A stretch of DNA of 63,930 nucleotides from NCBI GenBank assembly GCA_025356575.1, contig JANXSP010000100.1:1-63930 (forward strand), given 5' to 3'. This document shows positions 9,440 to 18,640 of this stretch, in pieces. The position numbers and the translations under genes were made by a program. A model generated the notes under the pieces. That model did not search any database and was not told where the DNA came from. It was given only the letters and a program-made list of their open reading frames with translations. Origin of the DNA: Novosphingobium sp. GTDB lineage: Bacteria > Pseudomonadota > Alphaproteobacteria > Sphingomonadales > Sphingomonadaceae. The stretch's first letter is position 1, and each line of letters starts with the position of its first letter.

Positions 9440-10629
9440 GCGAGCCAGCCACTTTCATGCCCGCGGCCGAATGGTCGACGCGCAAGGACCTTGCGCGGCT
9501 CATTGGCGCGCTCGGCGAGGGCCAGGCACGCTATGTCGGAGGCGCGGTGCGCGACACCCTGCTCGGCGCCGATGTCCAGGACATCGATCTGGCCACCCCG
9601 CTTGCCCCGGTGGAGGTGATCGCGCGGCTCGACGCGGCCAAGATACGATCGGTTCCGACCGGGATCGCGCACGGCACGGTGACTGCGATCCTGGACAGCG
9701 GCAACGTCGAGATCACGACGTTGCGGCGCGATGTCGCCACCGACGGTCGCCGTGCTGAAGTCGTCTTCGCCAGCGACTGGCGGGAGGACGCGGCGCGACG
9801 CGACTTCACGATCAACGCGCTGTACGCGGACCCGCAAACGCACGAAGTGTTCGATTATTTCGGGGGTCTGCGCGATCTTGCGGCGCGTCGCATACGCTTC
9901 ATCGGTGACGCGCACGAACGGATCCGAGAGGATCATCTGCGCATCCTTCGCTACTTCCGGTTTCAGGCGCGGTTCGGCTCCGATCCGGCCGACGAGAAGG
10001 CTGAACAAGCCTGCCATGAACTGCGCGCGACGTTGGCGGAACTCTCGCGCGAACGCGTCGGCTGGGAGCTGCAGAACCTGCTCGCATTGCGGGACCCCGC
10101 GCCAACCGTCGCGCGAATGGCGGAACTTGGCGTTCTGGGTGTGATCCTTCCCGAGGCCCGGGCCCAGCCGCTCGCCGACCTTGTCGCCGCGGAGGCGGGC
10201 CAGCATATTGCGCCCGATCCGATCCGGCGGCTGGCCGCGCTGCTGCCCGCCGATCCGGCGCAGGCCGATGCAGTCGCCGCGCGGCTGCGGCTCTCCAACA
10301 CCCAGCGCAAACGCCTGGCCGCCGCTGCAGCGCGCGGCGATGCCTTGCCCACCGCGGACGCCAACGCTGCGCGCGCGCTCGGCTACAAGCTGGGGCGCGA
10401 TGGCGCGCTCGATCGCCTGCTCCTCATGGGCAGCGACACATCCGCAATTGCCGACTGGGACATCCCGGTCTTTCCGCTCAAGGGCGGCGATCTCGTAGCC
10501 GCCGGAGTCGCCGAGGGACCACGCGTCTCGCGGCTGCTTCGCAAGATCGAAGCGCAATGGATTGCCGAGGGCTTTCCCGAAGAAGCCCGTGTCTCCGCGC
10601 TGCTCGAAGCCGAGCTCGCGCGCTCGTAA
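9436..10629 (+). CDS. cca: CCA tRNA nucleotidyltransferase
   Basis: Adds or repairs the 3'-CCA of tRNAs. The 397-residue protein has the class II nucleotidyltransferase signature RYVGGAVRDTLLGADVQDID (about residues 34-53, with the metal-binding Asp pair), RRDFTINALYADP and RIREDHLRILRYFRFQARFG. The GTG start at 9436 overlaps the NUDIX stop as GTGA; the frame is open further upstream, but the conserved domain begins soon after this GTG. The stop lies 6 bp from the convergent parC stop, with no room for a separate terminator. Confidence 0.95.
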   Translation: MSEPATFMPAAEWSTRKDLARLIGALGEGQARYVGGAVRDTLLGADVQDIDLATPLAPVEVIARLDAAKIRSVPTGIAHGTVTAILDSGNVEITTLRRDVATDGRRAEVVFASDWREDAARRDFTINALYADPQTHEVFDYFGGLRDLAARRIRFIGDAHERIREDHLRILRYFRFQARFGSDPADEKAEQACHELRATLAELSRERVGWELQNLLALRDPAPTVARMAELGVLGVILPEARAQPLADLVAAEAGQHIAPDPIRRLAALLPADPAQADAVAARLRLSNTQRKRLAAAAARGDALPTADANAARALGYKLGRDGALDRLLLMGSDTSAIADWDIPVFPLKGGDLVAAGVAEGPRVSRLLRKIEAQWIAEGFPEEARVSALLEAELARS

Positions 10630-10635
10630 CCTGCG

Positions 10636-12930
10636 TTAGAACTTGTTGTCGCGCGGGAAACCGCTGGGCGGGAGGCGCCCGGCGGCGCCGCGCGCAACTT
10701 TCCACATCACCACGTCCTTCTCGGTCCGCGTCCGCCCGCTTTCCCCGCCCATCGTCCAGCTCAGGCCGTCCTCCAGCCTCAGCGTAACCGCGTCGGCAAG
10801 CCCGCCGTCGCGATACCGCTGGAGCGTGACCCCCTGCCCCTTGGCCATCACCGGCATGTCCGACAGCGCGAAAATCAGCAGCTTGCGATTGTCGCCGACC
10901 ACCGCGACATGATCGTGTTCGGGCGCGACTTCGCGGATGACGCTCAACTTGACCCCGGGCTTGACCGACATCACCCCGCGGCCCTTGCGCGTTTCGGCAA
11001 GCAGCTCGCCCGCCTCGGCAACGAAGCCGCGCCCGCTGTCCGACGCGAGCAGCAATTGCATCCCCGGGCGATAGACCAGCACGCGGATGATCGCCGCTTC
11101 GGGATCGATGTCGAGCATCGTGCGCAGCGGCTCGCCGAACCCGCGCGCGCCGGGCAGCTTGTCCGCGCCAAGCGTGTAGAACCGCCCGTTGGCCGCGGCG
11201 AACAGCAACTTGTCGGTCGTCTGGGCGTGAAGTTCGAACGCGGGACCGTCGCCTTCCTTGAACTTCATTTCGCCGCCCGGCGCCAGATGCCCGCGCGCCG
11301 CCTTGATCCACCCGCGCTGCGAAAGGATCACCGTCACCGGCTCCTTTTCGATCATCGCGTCCATGCTGAATGCCGCGGTCGGCGCGGCCTCGGCGATCGT
11401 CGTGCGGCGGCGCCCGAGCACCGTGTCCTCGGCGTAGTCCTTGCGCAGCGCCGCCAGATCGCGCTTGAGCCGAGTGCGCTGGCGCGCCGGGCTTTCGAGC
11501 AGCTTCTGGAGTTCGTCCCGCTCTGCCAGCAAAGCAGCATGCTCGGTGCGCAGTTCCATTTCTTCCAGCTTGCGCAAGCTGCGCAGCCGCATGTTGAGGA
11601 TCGCTTCGGCCTGGCGGTCGGTCAGCGCGAATTCGGCGATCATCAACGGCTTGGGCTCGTCCTCGCCGCGAATGATCTCGATGATCCGGTCGAGATTGAG
11701 GAAGGCGATAATGTAGCCGTCGACCAATTCGAGCCGCGCCGCGATCTTGTCGAGCCGGTGCTGCGTGCGGCGCAGGAGGATGTCGATCTGTGCGATCACC
11801 CATTCCTGGAGCAGCAGCTTCAGCCCCATCACCCCCGGGGTGCGCCCGGCGTCGAGCACGTTGAGGTTGAGGCTGAACCGCGATTCGAGATCGGTCAGCC
11901 GGTAGAGCGCATCCTTGAGCAGGTCGGGATCGACGTTGCGACTTTTGGGCACGAACACCAGCCGGATCGCGGCGTCGCTCTCGTCACGGATATCCTCGAG
12001 GATCGGCAGCTTCTTGTCGGCGATCGCCTGGGCGATCTGCTCGATCAGCTTACCCTTGGGGACTTGATACGGGATCTCGCTGACGACAAGCTGCCACATC
12101 CCGCTGCCGAGCCGCTCGACCCCGGCGTCGCGGTCCGCGACGTCCTTGGCCTCGGCGGCATGGAACCGCGCACGCACGCGGAATGCGCCGCGGCCCGTCT
12201 CATAGGCGGCGGCGATCCCCGCCGCGCTGTCGATCACCACCCCGCCCGTGGCGAAGTCCGGGCCTTTGAACACCTCCATCAGCGCGCCATGCTCGACATG
12301 CGGATTGTCGATCAGCAGCAACGTGGCGTCGATCACTTCGGCGACGTTGTGGCTGGGGATCGAGGTCGCCATGCCCACCGCAATCCCGCTCGATCCGTTG
12401 GCGAGCAGGTTGGGAAACAGTCCGGGAAAGATCTCGGGCTCTTCGTCCTCGCCGTTGTAGGTCGGGTGGTAGGTGACCGTCCCGTCCTCGAGCCCCGCCA
12501 TGAGCTGGATCGCGGTCTTGGTCAGGCGCGCTTCGGTGTAGCGGTAGGCGGCGGCGTTATCGCCGTCGATGTTGCCGAAATTGCCCTGCCCTTCGACCAG
12601 CGGATACCGCAGCGCGAAATCCTGCGCGAGGCGGACCATCGCATCGTACACCGACTGATCGCCGTGCGGGTGATACTTGCCGATCACATCGCCAACCACC
12701 CGCGCCGACTTCTTGAATGCCTGGCTCGGGTCGAGCTTGAGCTGACGCATGGCCCATAGCAAACGGCGGTGGACCGGCTTCAGGCCATCGCGCAAATCTG
12801 GCAAAGAACGCGCTGTAATCGTTGATAAAGCATAGACCAGATACCGTTCGCTCAGCGCACTGTCGAAAGGCGCATCGACGATCGCGTCGAAGGGGTCGGG
12901 ATCGGCCTCTGGGGTTTTGGTCGGCGGCAT
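10636..12930 (-). CDS. parC: DNA topoisomerase IV subunit A
   Basis: Breakage-reunion subunit of topoisomerase IV, which decatenates daughter chromosomes. The 764-residue protein has the N-terminal winged-helix region [14 protein letters not shown], the quinolone-determining loop [14 protein letters not shown] and the active-site tyrosine in [12 protein letters not shown], then a coiled-coil tower and a C-terminal beta-pinwheel repeat region ([21 protein letters not shown]). At the position of E. coli ParC Ser80 there is Gln and at Glu84 there is Asp; Gln there may affect quinolone sensitivity but may be ordinary for the group. ParC rather than GyrA is chosen from length and the short divergent C-terminus. 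Confidence 0.94.
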   Translation of the reverse strand: MPPTKTPEADPDPFDAIVDAPFDSALSERYLVYALSTITARSLPDLRDGLKPVHRRLLWAMRQLKLDPSQAFKKSARVVGDVIGKYHPHGDQSVYDAMVRLAQDFALRYPLVEGQGNFGNIDGDNAAAYRYTEARLTKTAIQLMAGLEDGTVTYHPTYNGEDEEPEIFPGLFPNLLANGSSGIAVGMATSIPSHNVAEVIDATLLLIDNPHVEHGALMEVFKGPDFATGGVVIDSAAGIAAAYETGRGAFRVRARFHAAEAKDVADRDAGVERLGSGMWQLVVSEIPYQVPKGKLIEQIAQAIADKKLPILEDIRDESDAAIRLVFVPKSRNVDPDLLKDALYRLTDLESRFSLNLNVLDAGRTPGVMGLKLLLQEWVIAQIDILLRRTQHRLDKIAARLELVDGYIIAFLNLDRIIEIIRGEDEPKPLMIAEFALTDRQAEAILNMRLRSLRKLEEMELRTEHAALLAERDELQKLLESPARQRTRLKRDLAALRKDYAEDTVLGRRRTTIAEAAPTAAFSMDAMIEKEPVTVILSQRGWIKAARGHLAPGGEMKFKEGDGPAFELHAQTTDKLLFAAANGRFYTLGADKLPGARGFGEPLRTMLDIDPEAAIIRVLVYRPGMQLLLASDSGRGFVAEAGELLAETRKGRGVMSVKPGVKLSVIREVAPEHDHVAVVGDNRKLLIFALSDMPVMAKGQGVTLQRYRDGGLADAVTLRLEDGLSWTMGGESGRTRTEKDVVMWKVARGAAGRLPPSGFPRDNKF

Positions 12931-13033
12931 CGGAGGTGCGCTCTAGCACGCCCCCGCGCGGAAAAAAGCGCTGGAACTCTAACATCCCCCGATCATTCAA
13001 AGGCCTAACCTTGCCACCGATCCGGAGATTTGC

Positions 13034-13555
13034 ATGCCCAGCAGCGTCCTCATCCTTGCCACCAACGGCTTTGAACAGTCCGAGCTCGAAGGGCCTAAAG
13101 CCGCGCTTGAAGCCGCAGGAAACCGGACCACCGTGGCCAGCCCCGAAACCGGATCGATCAAGGGCTGGAAGGACAAGGACTGGGGCACGCCGGTTCCGGT
13201 CGATGCCTCGCTCGATGACGTCAAGGCGGCGGATTTCGACGCGCTCTTGCTTCCCGGCGGCCAGATGAACCCGGATATCCTGCGGATGAACCCGGCGGCG
13301 ATACAACTGGTCAAGGACTTCGCCGCCGCGGGCAAGCCGATCGCGGCGATCTGCCACGCACCGTGGCTGCTGATCGAGGCTGGACTGGTCGCGGGCAAAA
13401 CCGTCACCGGCTGGCCCTCGGTGCGAACCGACCTGACGAACGCGGGCGGGAACGTGGTCGATCAGGAAGTGGCGGTGGACGGCAACCTCATCACCAGCCG
13501 CAAGCCCGATGATATTCCTGCGTTTGCAAAGGCGTTGATCGACATGCTGGGATAA
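13034..13555 (+). CDS. DJ-1/PfpI family (type 1 glutamine amidotransferase-like) protein
   Basis: A 173-residue single-domain DJ-1/PfpI protein. The nucleophile elbow is AAICHAPWLLIEAGL (Cys near residue 105) and a conserved acidic residue lies in FEQSELEGP, as in the YhbO/PfpI subgroup, described variously as proteases, glyoxalases or deglycases. LLLPGGQMNPDILR is the other family hallmark. It is cytoplasmic, with no signal peptide. It is divergent from parC with a 103-bp gap. I cannot choose among the proposed activities. Confidence 0.9.
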   Translation: MPSSVLILATNGFEQSELEGPKAALEAAGNRTTVASPETGSIKGWKDKDWGTPVPVDASLDDVKAADFDALLLPGGQMNPDILRMNPAAIQLVKDFAAAGKPIAAICHAPWLLIEAGLVAGKTVTGWPSVRTDLTNAGGNVVDQEVAVDGNLITSRKPDDIPAFAKALIDMLG

Positions 13556-13569
13556 TACCGGACGTCATA

Positions 13570-13902
13570 TCAGGGCCTGCGCATATCGCGGCTCTCCCCC
13601 GGAATGCGCACCTCGAGTCCGTCCAGTTCGGGCTCGATCACGATCTGGCATGACAGCCTGCTCGTGCGCGCGACCCCCGCGGCGAGGTCGAGCATGTCTT
13701 CCTCGTCCTCGCTCGCGGGCGTCAATCGCGCGTACCAGTCGGCGGTGACGATGACGTGGCAAGTCGAACACGCCATTTGACCTTCGCACGTCCCCTCAAG
13801 CGGCAGCCCTGCGGCTTGCGCGACTTCGAGCAACGAGATGCCCGGCTCAGCCTGTGCGGTCGTGCGCGCGCCGTCCGCCGCGATGAAACACACTTCGATC
13901 AC
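13570..13902 (-). CDS. adrenodoxin-type 2Fe-2S ferredoxin
   Basis: A 110-residue [2Fe-2S] ferredoxin of the vertebrate/adrenodoxin-like class: ligands C39, C45 and C48 in TCEGQMACSTCHV and C85 in LSCQIV, with an acidic helix (ASEDEEDMLD) that would dock redox partners. It lies 6 bp downstream of the second cysteine desulfurase on the same strand. This suggests a role as electron donor in Fe-S cluster assembly, as for IscFdx. The context is the main evidence for that role; a partner in P450 or other electron transfer is also possible. Confidence 0.92.
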   Translation of the reverse strand: MIEVCFIAADGARTTAQAEPGISLLEVAQAAGLPLEGTCEGQMACSTCHVIVTADWYARLTPASEDEEDMLDLAAGVARTSRLSCQIVIEPELDGLEVRIPGESRDMRRP

Positions 13903-13908
13903 CCCGTA

Positions 13909-15000
13909 CTACTCCTGCGCAGCGGCCGCGGCGGCGATTGCCTGCGCGGCGCGGCGGACGCTGTCTTCGGTCGAATAGCGCCCTAAGCCAAGCCGGATCG
14001 AACTGTTCGCCTGCGCCGCGCTCAGCCCGATTGCACGCAGTACGTGGCTCGGCCGTCCCGATCCGCTGGCGCAGGCCGATCCCGCGGAAAACGCCACGCC
14101 GAGCAGGTCCGACATCAGCCGCGCGACATCGAGCCCGTCCCGGCGCAAGTTGAGATTGCCCGGCCACCGCGCGGTCTCACTGCCGTTGAGCGTCCAGTCC
14201 GCCAGCTCCGCACGCACGATTGCGGCGAGCCACTCAGCGTTCGCGCGATCGGCAACCGCACATTCCCCGGCAAGCCGCGCGGCTACGCCGAAGCCCGCGC
14301 AGAGCGCTGGGCTCAAGGTTCCGGAACGCAGCCCCCCTTGCTGCCCGCCGCCGTGGATCAGCGGATCGAGCGGGATCCCGTCGCGGACCCACAGCGCGCC
14401 GATGCCCTTGGGACCATAAAGCTTGTGCGCCGACACCGCGATCATATCGCAGCCCCCCGGCAGCGGCAGCTTGCCCCACCCCTGGACCGCATCGCACAGC
14501 ACCAGCGCGCCCCGGGCATGCACGCGCTCGGCCAGTCGCGCGACGGGCTGGATTGTCCCGATCTCGTTGTTGACGTGCATCACGGCGAGGAGCGCCAGGC
14601 TACCGGCCAGATCGCATTCGGGATCGACCAGGCCTTCACGGTCGACGGGTATCGCGCTCACCACGTTCGTGGCGGCAATTGCCTGGGCGCAATCGAGCAC
14701 CGCGGCGTGTTCGATAGTCGTCGCAGCAAACGTGCTCCCACTCCGCCGCATCGTCCCGAAGATGGCCAGATTGATCGCTTCGGTTGCGCCCGAGGTGAAG
14801 ATCACCCGGCCGCCCGGAGGCATCAGCGCGGCAACCTGGTCGCGCGCGACTTCGACGGCTGCCGCCGCGGCACGGCCGGGGCGGTGGGCGCTGTGCGGGT
14901 TGGCGTAACCATCACCGTCCGCGCCCCCCAGCCACGGCAACATCGCATCGCGGGCTTCGGGCGCGAGCGGGGTTGTCGCCTGATAATCGAGGTAGATCAT
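13909..15000 (-). CDS. cysteine desulfurase (NifS/IscS class), second of a tandem pair
   Basis: A 363-residue PLP enzyme that would release sulfur from cysteine for Fe-S clusters or thiolation. The PLP lysine is in AVSAHKLYGPKG, the cofactor-binding TSGATEAINLAI is near residue 75, and the catalytic Cys loop is SAGSACASGSGRPSHVL. The ATG at 15000 forms an ATGA overlap with the stop of the upstream paralogue, so I prefer it to the in-frame start 18 bp earlier. The short loop before the active Cys and overall length fit the IscS/NifS group rather than SufS. Partners could not be assigned. Confidence 0.93.
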   Translation of the reverse strand: MIYLDYQATTPLAPEARDAMLPWLGGADGDGYANPHSAHRPGRAAAAAVEVARDQVAALMPPGGRVIFTSGATEAINLAIFGTMRRSGSTFAATTIEHAAVLDCAQAIAATNVVSAIPVDREGLVDPECDLAGSLALLAVMHVNNEIGTIQPVARLAERVHARGALVLCDAVQGWGKLPLPGGCDMIAVSAHKLYGPKGIGALWVRDGIPLDPLIHGGGQQGGLRSGTLSPALCAGFGVAARLAGECAVADRANAEWLAAIVRAELADWTLNGSETARWPGNLNLRRDGLDVARLMSDLLGVAFSAGSACASGSGRPSHVLRAIGLSAAQANSSIRLGLGRYSTEDSVRRAAQAIAAAAAAQE

Positions 15001-16028
15001 CGCGCCACCTCGTGCCACGCGGCGATAAAACGGTCGATGTCCGCGGCGCTGGTCTCGCGGCCGATCGAGACGCGGACCACTTCATCGGAATGCGGATAAC
15101 CGATCGCGGCGAGCACGTGGCTCGTCCTAAGCGATCCCGACGAACACGCGCTGCCCGCGGATACCGCGATGCCCATCGCGTCGAAGCGGATGAGTTGCGT
15201 CGCGGCGGATCGGCCCGGCATACGGTACGCCGCGATCGACGGAACCCGCGCGGTGTCGCGGCACAGCGATTCCCCGCCCGCTGCGGTCACCGCGCTATCG
15301 AGCCGGTCGCGCAAGGTTACCGCGGTCTCGAGCCAGTCCCACCCTTCCTCAAGCGCGGCTGCCATGGCCATCGCACCGGGCAAATTCTCGGTCCCGCTGC
15401 GATACCCGCGCTCCTGCCCGCCGCTCGCGCGCAGCAAGCCGAAGTCGCGGACGAGCAGCGCGCCAACGCCGATCGGCCCGCCGAACTTGTGCGCGGAGAT
15501 GGCGATGAAATCCGCTTCTGGCAGGACGAGCTTGCCCGCACTTTGCGCGCAATCAGCCAGTAACAGCCCGCCCGCGGCATGGACACTGCGCGCAACCGCG
15601 GCGAGCGGCTGGATCGTGCCGGTCTCGTTGTTGACCTGCTGCACCGCGACCAGTCCGCTCAGCGCGCACGCCGCGGGATCGACAAGCCCGTCGGCATCGA
15701 CTGTCAGCCGCGCTGCCTCGCCCGCATGGCGCAGCACGGCTTCGTGCTCGGTAGCCGATACCGCCACAAGCGGCATGACACAGCGCGTCAGGGTCAGTTC
15801 GATCGCTTCGCTCGCACCCGCGGTGAAGACCACCTCGCCGTCCCAGCCAAGCGCCCCCTTGATCCGCGCACGCGCATCTTCGAGCGCGGCGCGCGCCTTG
15901 CGTCCGGCAACGTGCGGGCTCGACGGATTAGCCCACATCACGAAACCGCGCTCCAGCGCCGCGCGCGCGGCGGGCCGCAGCGGCGTCGTGGCGGCATGAT
16001 CCAGATAGAGCGGCGGGGACACGGTCAT
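14997..16028 (-). CDS. cysteine desulfurase (NifS/IscS class), first of a tandem pair
   Basis: A 343-residue paralogue of the next gene. It begins MTVSPPLYLDHAATTPLRP; the PLP lysine is in AISAHKFGGPIGVGAL and the catalytic Cys in SAGSACSSGSLRTSHVLA. A GTG at 16046 would add six residues. The two genes are coupled by a 4-base overlap and are clearly diverged, so this is not a recent duplication. With the ferredoxin they form a three-gene unit. Which copy serves Fe-S assembly and which serves, for example, tRNA thiolation cannot be decided from sequence. Confidence 0.92.
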   Translation of the reverse strand: MTVSPPLYLDHAATTPLRPAARAALERGFVMWANPSSPHVAGRKARAALEDARARIKGALGWDGEVVFTAGASEAIELTLTRCVMPLVAVSATEHEAVLRHAGEAARLTVDADGLVDPAACALSGLVAVQQVNNETGTIQPLAAVARSVHAAGGLLLADCAQSAGKLVLPEADFIAISAHKFGGPIGVGALLVRDFGLLRASGGQERGYRSGTENLPGAMAMAAALEEGWDWLETAVTLRDRLDSAVTAAGGESLCRDTARVPSIAAYRMPGRSAATQLIRFDAMGIAVSAGSACSSGSLRTSHVLAAIGYPHSDEVVRVSIGRETSAADIDRFIAAWHEVAR

Positions 16029-16163
16029 GACAGGGGCGGAACGCACTCGTTGCTTTTGGGCGACGGGTTTCTATATAGCGGACCTCTTCAAATCACACGC
16101 GTTGTCGCCGCGGCCACTTTGTCCAAGGTGCCGCGCCGCTCCGATATTGCCAGGTGCCCGCCG

Positions 16164-16820
16164 ATGCCGTCAGTCATTTTCCCCGGTCCCGAGGGCCGTC
16201 TCGAAGGTCGCTTCCAGCCCGGACCGCGCCCGCGCGCGCCGGTGGCCATGATCCTCCATCCCCACCCTCAGGGCGGCGGGACGATGAACGACCGCATCAC
16301 CCAGGCGATGTACCGGACGTTCGTGAACCGCGGGTTTGCGACCTTGCGCTTCAATTTCCGCGGCGTCGGCCGCAGCCAGGGCAGCTTCGACAACGGCATC
16401 GGCGAACTGTCCGATGCCGCGGCGGCGCTCGATTGGGTCCAGTCGATCCACCCCGAAGCTTCGACGACGTGGATCGCGGGGTTCAGCTTCGGCGCCCTGA
16501 TCGGGATGCAACTGCTGATGCGCCGTCCCGAAATCCGCGGGTTCATCTCGGTCGCCCCGCCCGCCAATATGTACGATTTCAGCTTCCTTGCGCCGTGCCC
16601 GGCGTCGGGAATCATCGTCCAGGGTGTGGCCGATACGGTCGTCACCCCGGGCGCGGTCCAGAAGCTGGTCGACAAGCTGCGGACCCAGCGCCACATCACC
16701 ATCCATCACGACGAAATCCCGCGCGCAAATCACTTCTTCGAGCACGAGCTCGACGACATGATGCACTCGGTCGACAACTATCTGGATATGCGATTGTCCC
16801 CCGACTCGCCGATCAAGTAG
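16164..16820 (+). CDS. alpha/beta hydrolase
   Basis: A 218-residue single-domain alpha/beta hydrolase of the COG2945 type. The oxyanion region is ILHPHPQGGGTMNDRI (about residues 29-44), followed by FNFRGVGRSQGSFD, the nucleophile elbow GFSFGA (Ser near residue 113) and a late His in RANHFFEHEL. Substrate is unknown. The ATG at 16164 is the first near the domain start; an in-frame open region extends far upstream over the cysteine desulfurase but has no matching protein features. It is divergent from the desulfurase operon with 135 bp between starts. Confidence 0.88.
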   Translation: MPSVIFPGPEGRLEGRFQPGPRPRAPVAMILHPHPQGGGTMNDRITQAMYRTFVNRGFATLRFNFRGVGRSQGSFDNGIGELSDAAAALDWVQSIHPEASTTWIAGFSFGALIGMQLLMRRPEIRGFISVAPPANMYDFSFLAPCPASGIIVQGVADTVVTPGAVQKLVDKLRTQRHITIHHDEIPRANHFFEHELDDMMHSVDNYLDMRLSPDSPIK

Positions 16821-17015
16821 CTATTTCAGCCGGTCGATCAGCGGGGATCGGCCAGTGTGGTCGGGCACCGCCCAGATTGCGACGTTTGCGAACATGGTCG
16901 TCGCGGCGAGCGCCATGAGCACGCTTTGACGGCGATAGGCACGCCGCCAGGCGAGGATCGCGCCGAACGTCAGCGCGATCCCGCACAGCATGAGCAGCGA
17001 CAGGACCAGCCCCAT
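16821..17015 (-). CDS. small membrane protein, function unknown
   Basis: A 64-residue protein with two predicted membrane helices (LVLSLLMLCGIALTFGAIL and VLMALAATTMFANVAIWAV) separated by a basic loop WRRAYRRQ, which the positive-inside rule would place in the cytoplasm. It lies 12 bp after the DUF937 gene on the same strand and its stop abuts the convergent hydrolase stop. I do not recognise a family. Hydrophobic pattern and spacing support a real gene, although it has no strong Shine-Dalgarno. Confidence 0.6.
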   Translation of the reverse strand: MGLVLSLLMLCGIALTFGAILAWRRAYRRQSVLMALAATTMFANVAIWAVPDHTGRSPLIDRLK

Positions 17016-17027
17016 CGCCGCGCGCGA

Positions 17028-17567
17028 TCAGCGCCGCCCGCCGAGGAAGCTGCCGAGGACGCTTCCGAGCATACCGCCCATACCGCCGCCCATCTGGTTG
17101 CCGCCGAGCCCGCCGAGGACCGAGCCGATGATCGAGCCCATGCCCCCGCCGCCGCCCTGCGAGGACAGATAACCGCCCACCAGCATGGCGAGGATCGGCA
17201 GCATCTTCTTGAGGATGTCGGGGCTGACCCCGCTGGACTGCGAGGCCTGCGAAGCGACATCGCGGCTGACGTCCTTCGAACCGAAAATGTGGCCAAGAAT
17301 GGTGTTGCCGTTATCGACCTGGGTCGGTTCGGGCGAAGTGACGTTGGTGGCCAGACCGCCGCCCCCCAGTTGCGCCAGAATATCGGAAAGTCCGCCGCCC
17401 GTTGACGCGGCGCCGGTCTCGTCGGCCGCGGCTTTCTGGCCGAAGCCGTGAAGGATCGACGGTAGCAAAGCTCCGGCACCCGCCTGCGCTTCTTCCGGGG
17501 TTATCCCGAGCTGGCTGGAGATCGCGCCGATCCCACCGTTTTGCTGCAAAATGTCCATTATGTTCAT
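17028..17567 (-). CDS. DUF937 domain protein with Gly-rich C-terminus
   Basis: A 179-residue protein of the DUF937/YidB-like type: an N-terminal helical repeat (MNIMDILQQNGGIGAISSQL, ITPEEAQAGAGALLPSIL) and a C-terminal Gly/Met-rich low-complexity stretch with GGGGGMGSIIGSVLGGLGG repeats that may be membrane-associated. Biochemical function is not established for the family. Another YidB-like gene lies on the same strand at 18170-18529, with a DUF3597 gene on the other strand between them. Confidence 0.82.
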   Translation of the reverse strand: MNIMDILQQNGGIGAISSQLGITPEEAQAGAGALLPSILHGFGQKAAADETGAASTGGGLSDILAQLGGGGLATNVTSPEPTQVDNGNTILGHIFGSKDVSRDVASQASQSSGVSPDILKKMLPILAMLVGGYLSSQGGGGGMGSIIGSVLGGLGGNQMGGGMGGMLGSVLGSFLGGRR

Positions 17568-17703
17568 CGGTGATCACCTCTTCCTGCGACAGACTTCAGC
17601 GGTTCGCCACCCCCGTTCCCGGTCGAGGACTACGGAACCAAAACCCGCTGGTGCGTTGGAAGACATGCGCGCATAGCCGCAGCTTGCCTAGGGAGAATTC
17701 ACG

Positions 17704-18081
17704 ATGAGTATTTTCAGTTCGATCAAAGACGCGATTTTCGGTCACAAGGCGCAGGCCGCCACGCCGCCGCAGCCAGCCGATGCGGGCACTGCTGCCGCCG
17801 CTCCCGCCGCTGCACCTTCGGTTGCCGTTAGCGATGTCGATGTCGCCAGCAATCTCGATGCGATGAACGCGGGCAAGGATCTTAACTGGAAGACCTCGGT
17901 CGTCGACTTGATGAAGCTGGTGGGGATCGATCCCAGCTATGAGAACCGCAAGTCGCTCGCGCATGAACTCGGCAATGCCGATTATTCGGGCTCGGCCGAC
18001 GACAATATCCAGCTTCAGAAGCAGGTCATGAAGGCGCTTGCCGACAATGGCGGCTCGGTCCCGGCCGAACTCCTCGACTAA
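17704..18081 (+). CDS. DUF3597 family protein
   Basis: A 125-residue protein starting MSIFSSIKDAIFGHKAQA, with an Ala/Pro-rich linker (residues about 18-42) and a conserved C-terminal domain (VDVASNLDAMNAGKDLNWKT, SVVDLMKLVGIDPSYENRK, LAHELG), matching the DUF3597 family. The pattern resembles peptidoglycan-binding or LysM-associated small proteins, but no function is established and no signal peptide is obvious. A strong intrinsic terminator follows 24 bp after the stop, which suggests a monocistronic, well-expressed gene. Confidence 0.85.
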   Translation: MSIFSSIKDAIFGHKAQAATPPQPADAGTAAAAPAAAPSVAVSDVDVASNLDAMNAGKDLNWKTSVVDLMKLVGIDPSYENRKSLAHELGNADYSGSADDNIQLQKQVMKALADNGGSVPAELLD

Positions 18082-18105
18082 GGTTTCTGTAGCATTTTAA
18101 CGACA

Positions 18106-18141
18106 CGGGCCGGCACTGGAAACAGTGCCGGCCCGTTTTGT
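18106..18141 (+). terminator. intrinsic terminator after the DUF3597 gene
   Basis: A perfect 13-bp GC-rich stem (18106-18118 with 18123-18135) closed by a GAAA tetraloop and followed by GTTTTGTT on the plus strand. It is the clearest Rho-independent terminator in the window. On the opposite strand the stem is followed by a short A/T mix, so it may weakly stop convergent transcription from the YidB-like gene too. Confidence 0.9.
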
Positions 18142-18169
18142 TCGGGGCTTTGCAGATGTGCCCAGGTGC

Positions 18170-18529
18170 CTATTTCTTGCCGAAGAAACTGCTCGCCAGG
18201 CCGGCAATATCGTTCAGCGGACTACCGTCGCCATCGCGATCCAGCATCCCCATCATGCTCGCGGCCTGGGGGTGTTCCTGCATCATCTGACTGAACCGGC
18301 CGAGCGCGCCCTCGCCGCCGATGTGCTCGACCATCGAAGACAGCGTCGAAGGGTCGATCCCGGTTTGAGCTGCGGCGGCTTCAACGGTATCGCCAGGTTG
18401 CGCGTGAGCGGCACCGAGCGCGGCAACCGCCTGCTCTGCCATAGCCGGATCGAGCCCGACTTTGGCAGCGAGATTGGCGATGTCCACGTTCTGGCCGACC
18501 TGGCCGAGGATCGAATCGAATAGGCTCAC
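18170..18529 (-). CDS. YidB/DUF937-like small protein
   Basis: A 119-residue, probably helical protein beginning MSLFDSILGQVGQNVDIANL and containing AAKVGLDPAMAEQAVAALG, a DUF937/YidB-like repeat pattern of paired helices, and a C-terminal LNDIAGLASSFFGKK. No signal peptide or catalytic motif is present. It is convergent with the DUF3597 gene across the terminator. Its role is unknown; similarity to the longer DUF937 protein 600 bp away suggests a shared theme. Confidence 0.75.
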   Translation of the reverse strand: MSLFDSILGQVGQNVDIANLAAKVGLDPAMAEQAVAALGAAHAQPGDTVEAAAAQTGIDPSTLSSMVEHIGGEGALGRFSQMMQEHPQAASMMGMLDRDGDGSPLNDIAGLASSFFGKK

Positions 18530-18640
18530 GATGAAGTTCCTCCACGCCCGCGGGAACGCGGACGGCGCGCATTTATGCGCGGCATCCTGTCGCTGCGATT
18601 AACTTAAGGCATAGTCGCGAGTGGGAGCCGGACCGCCGAT

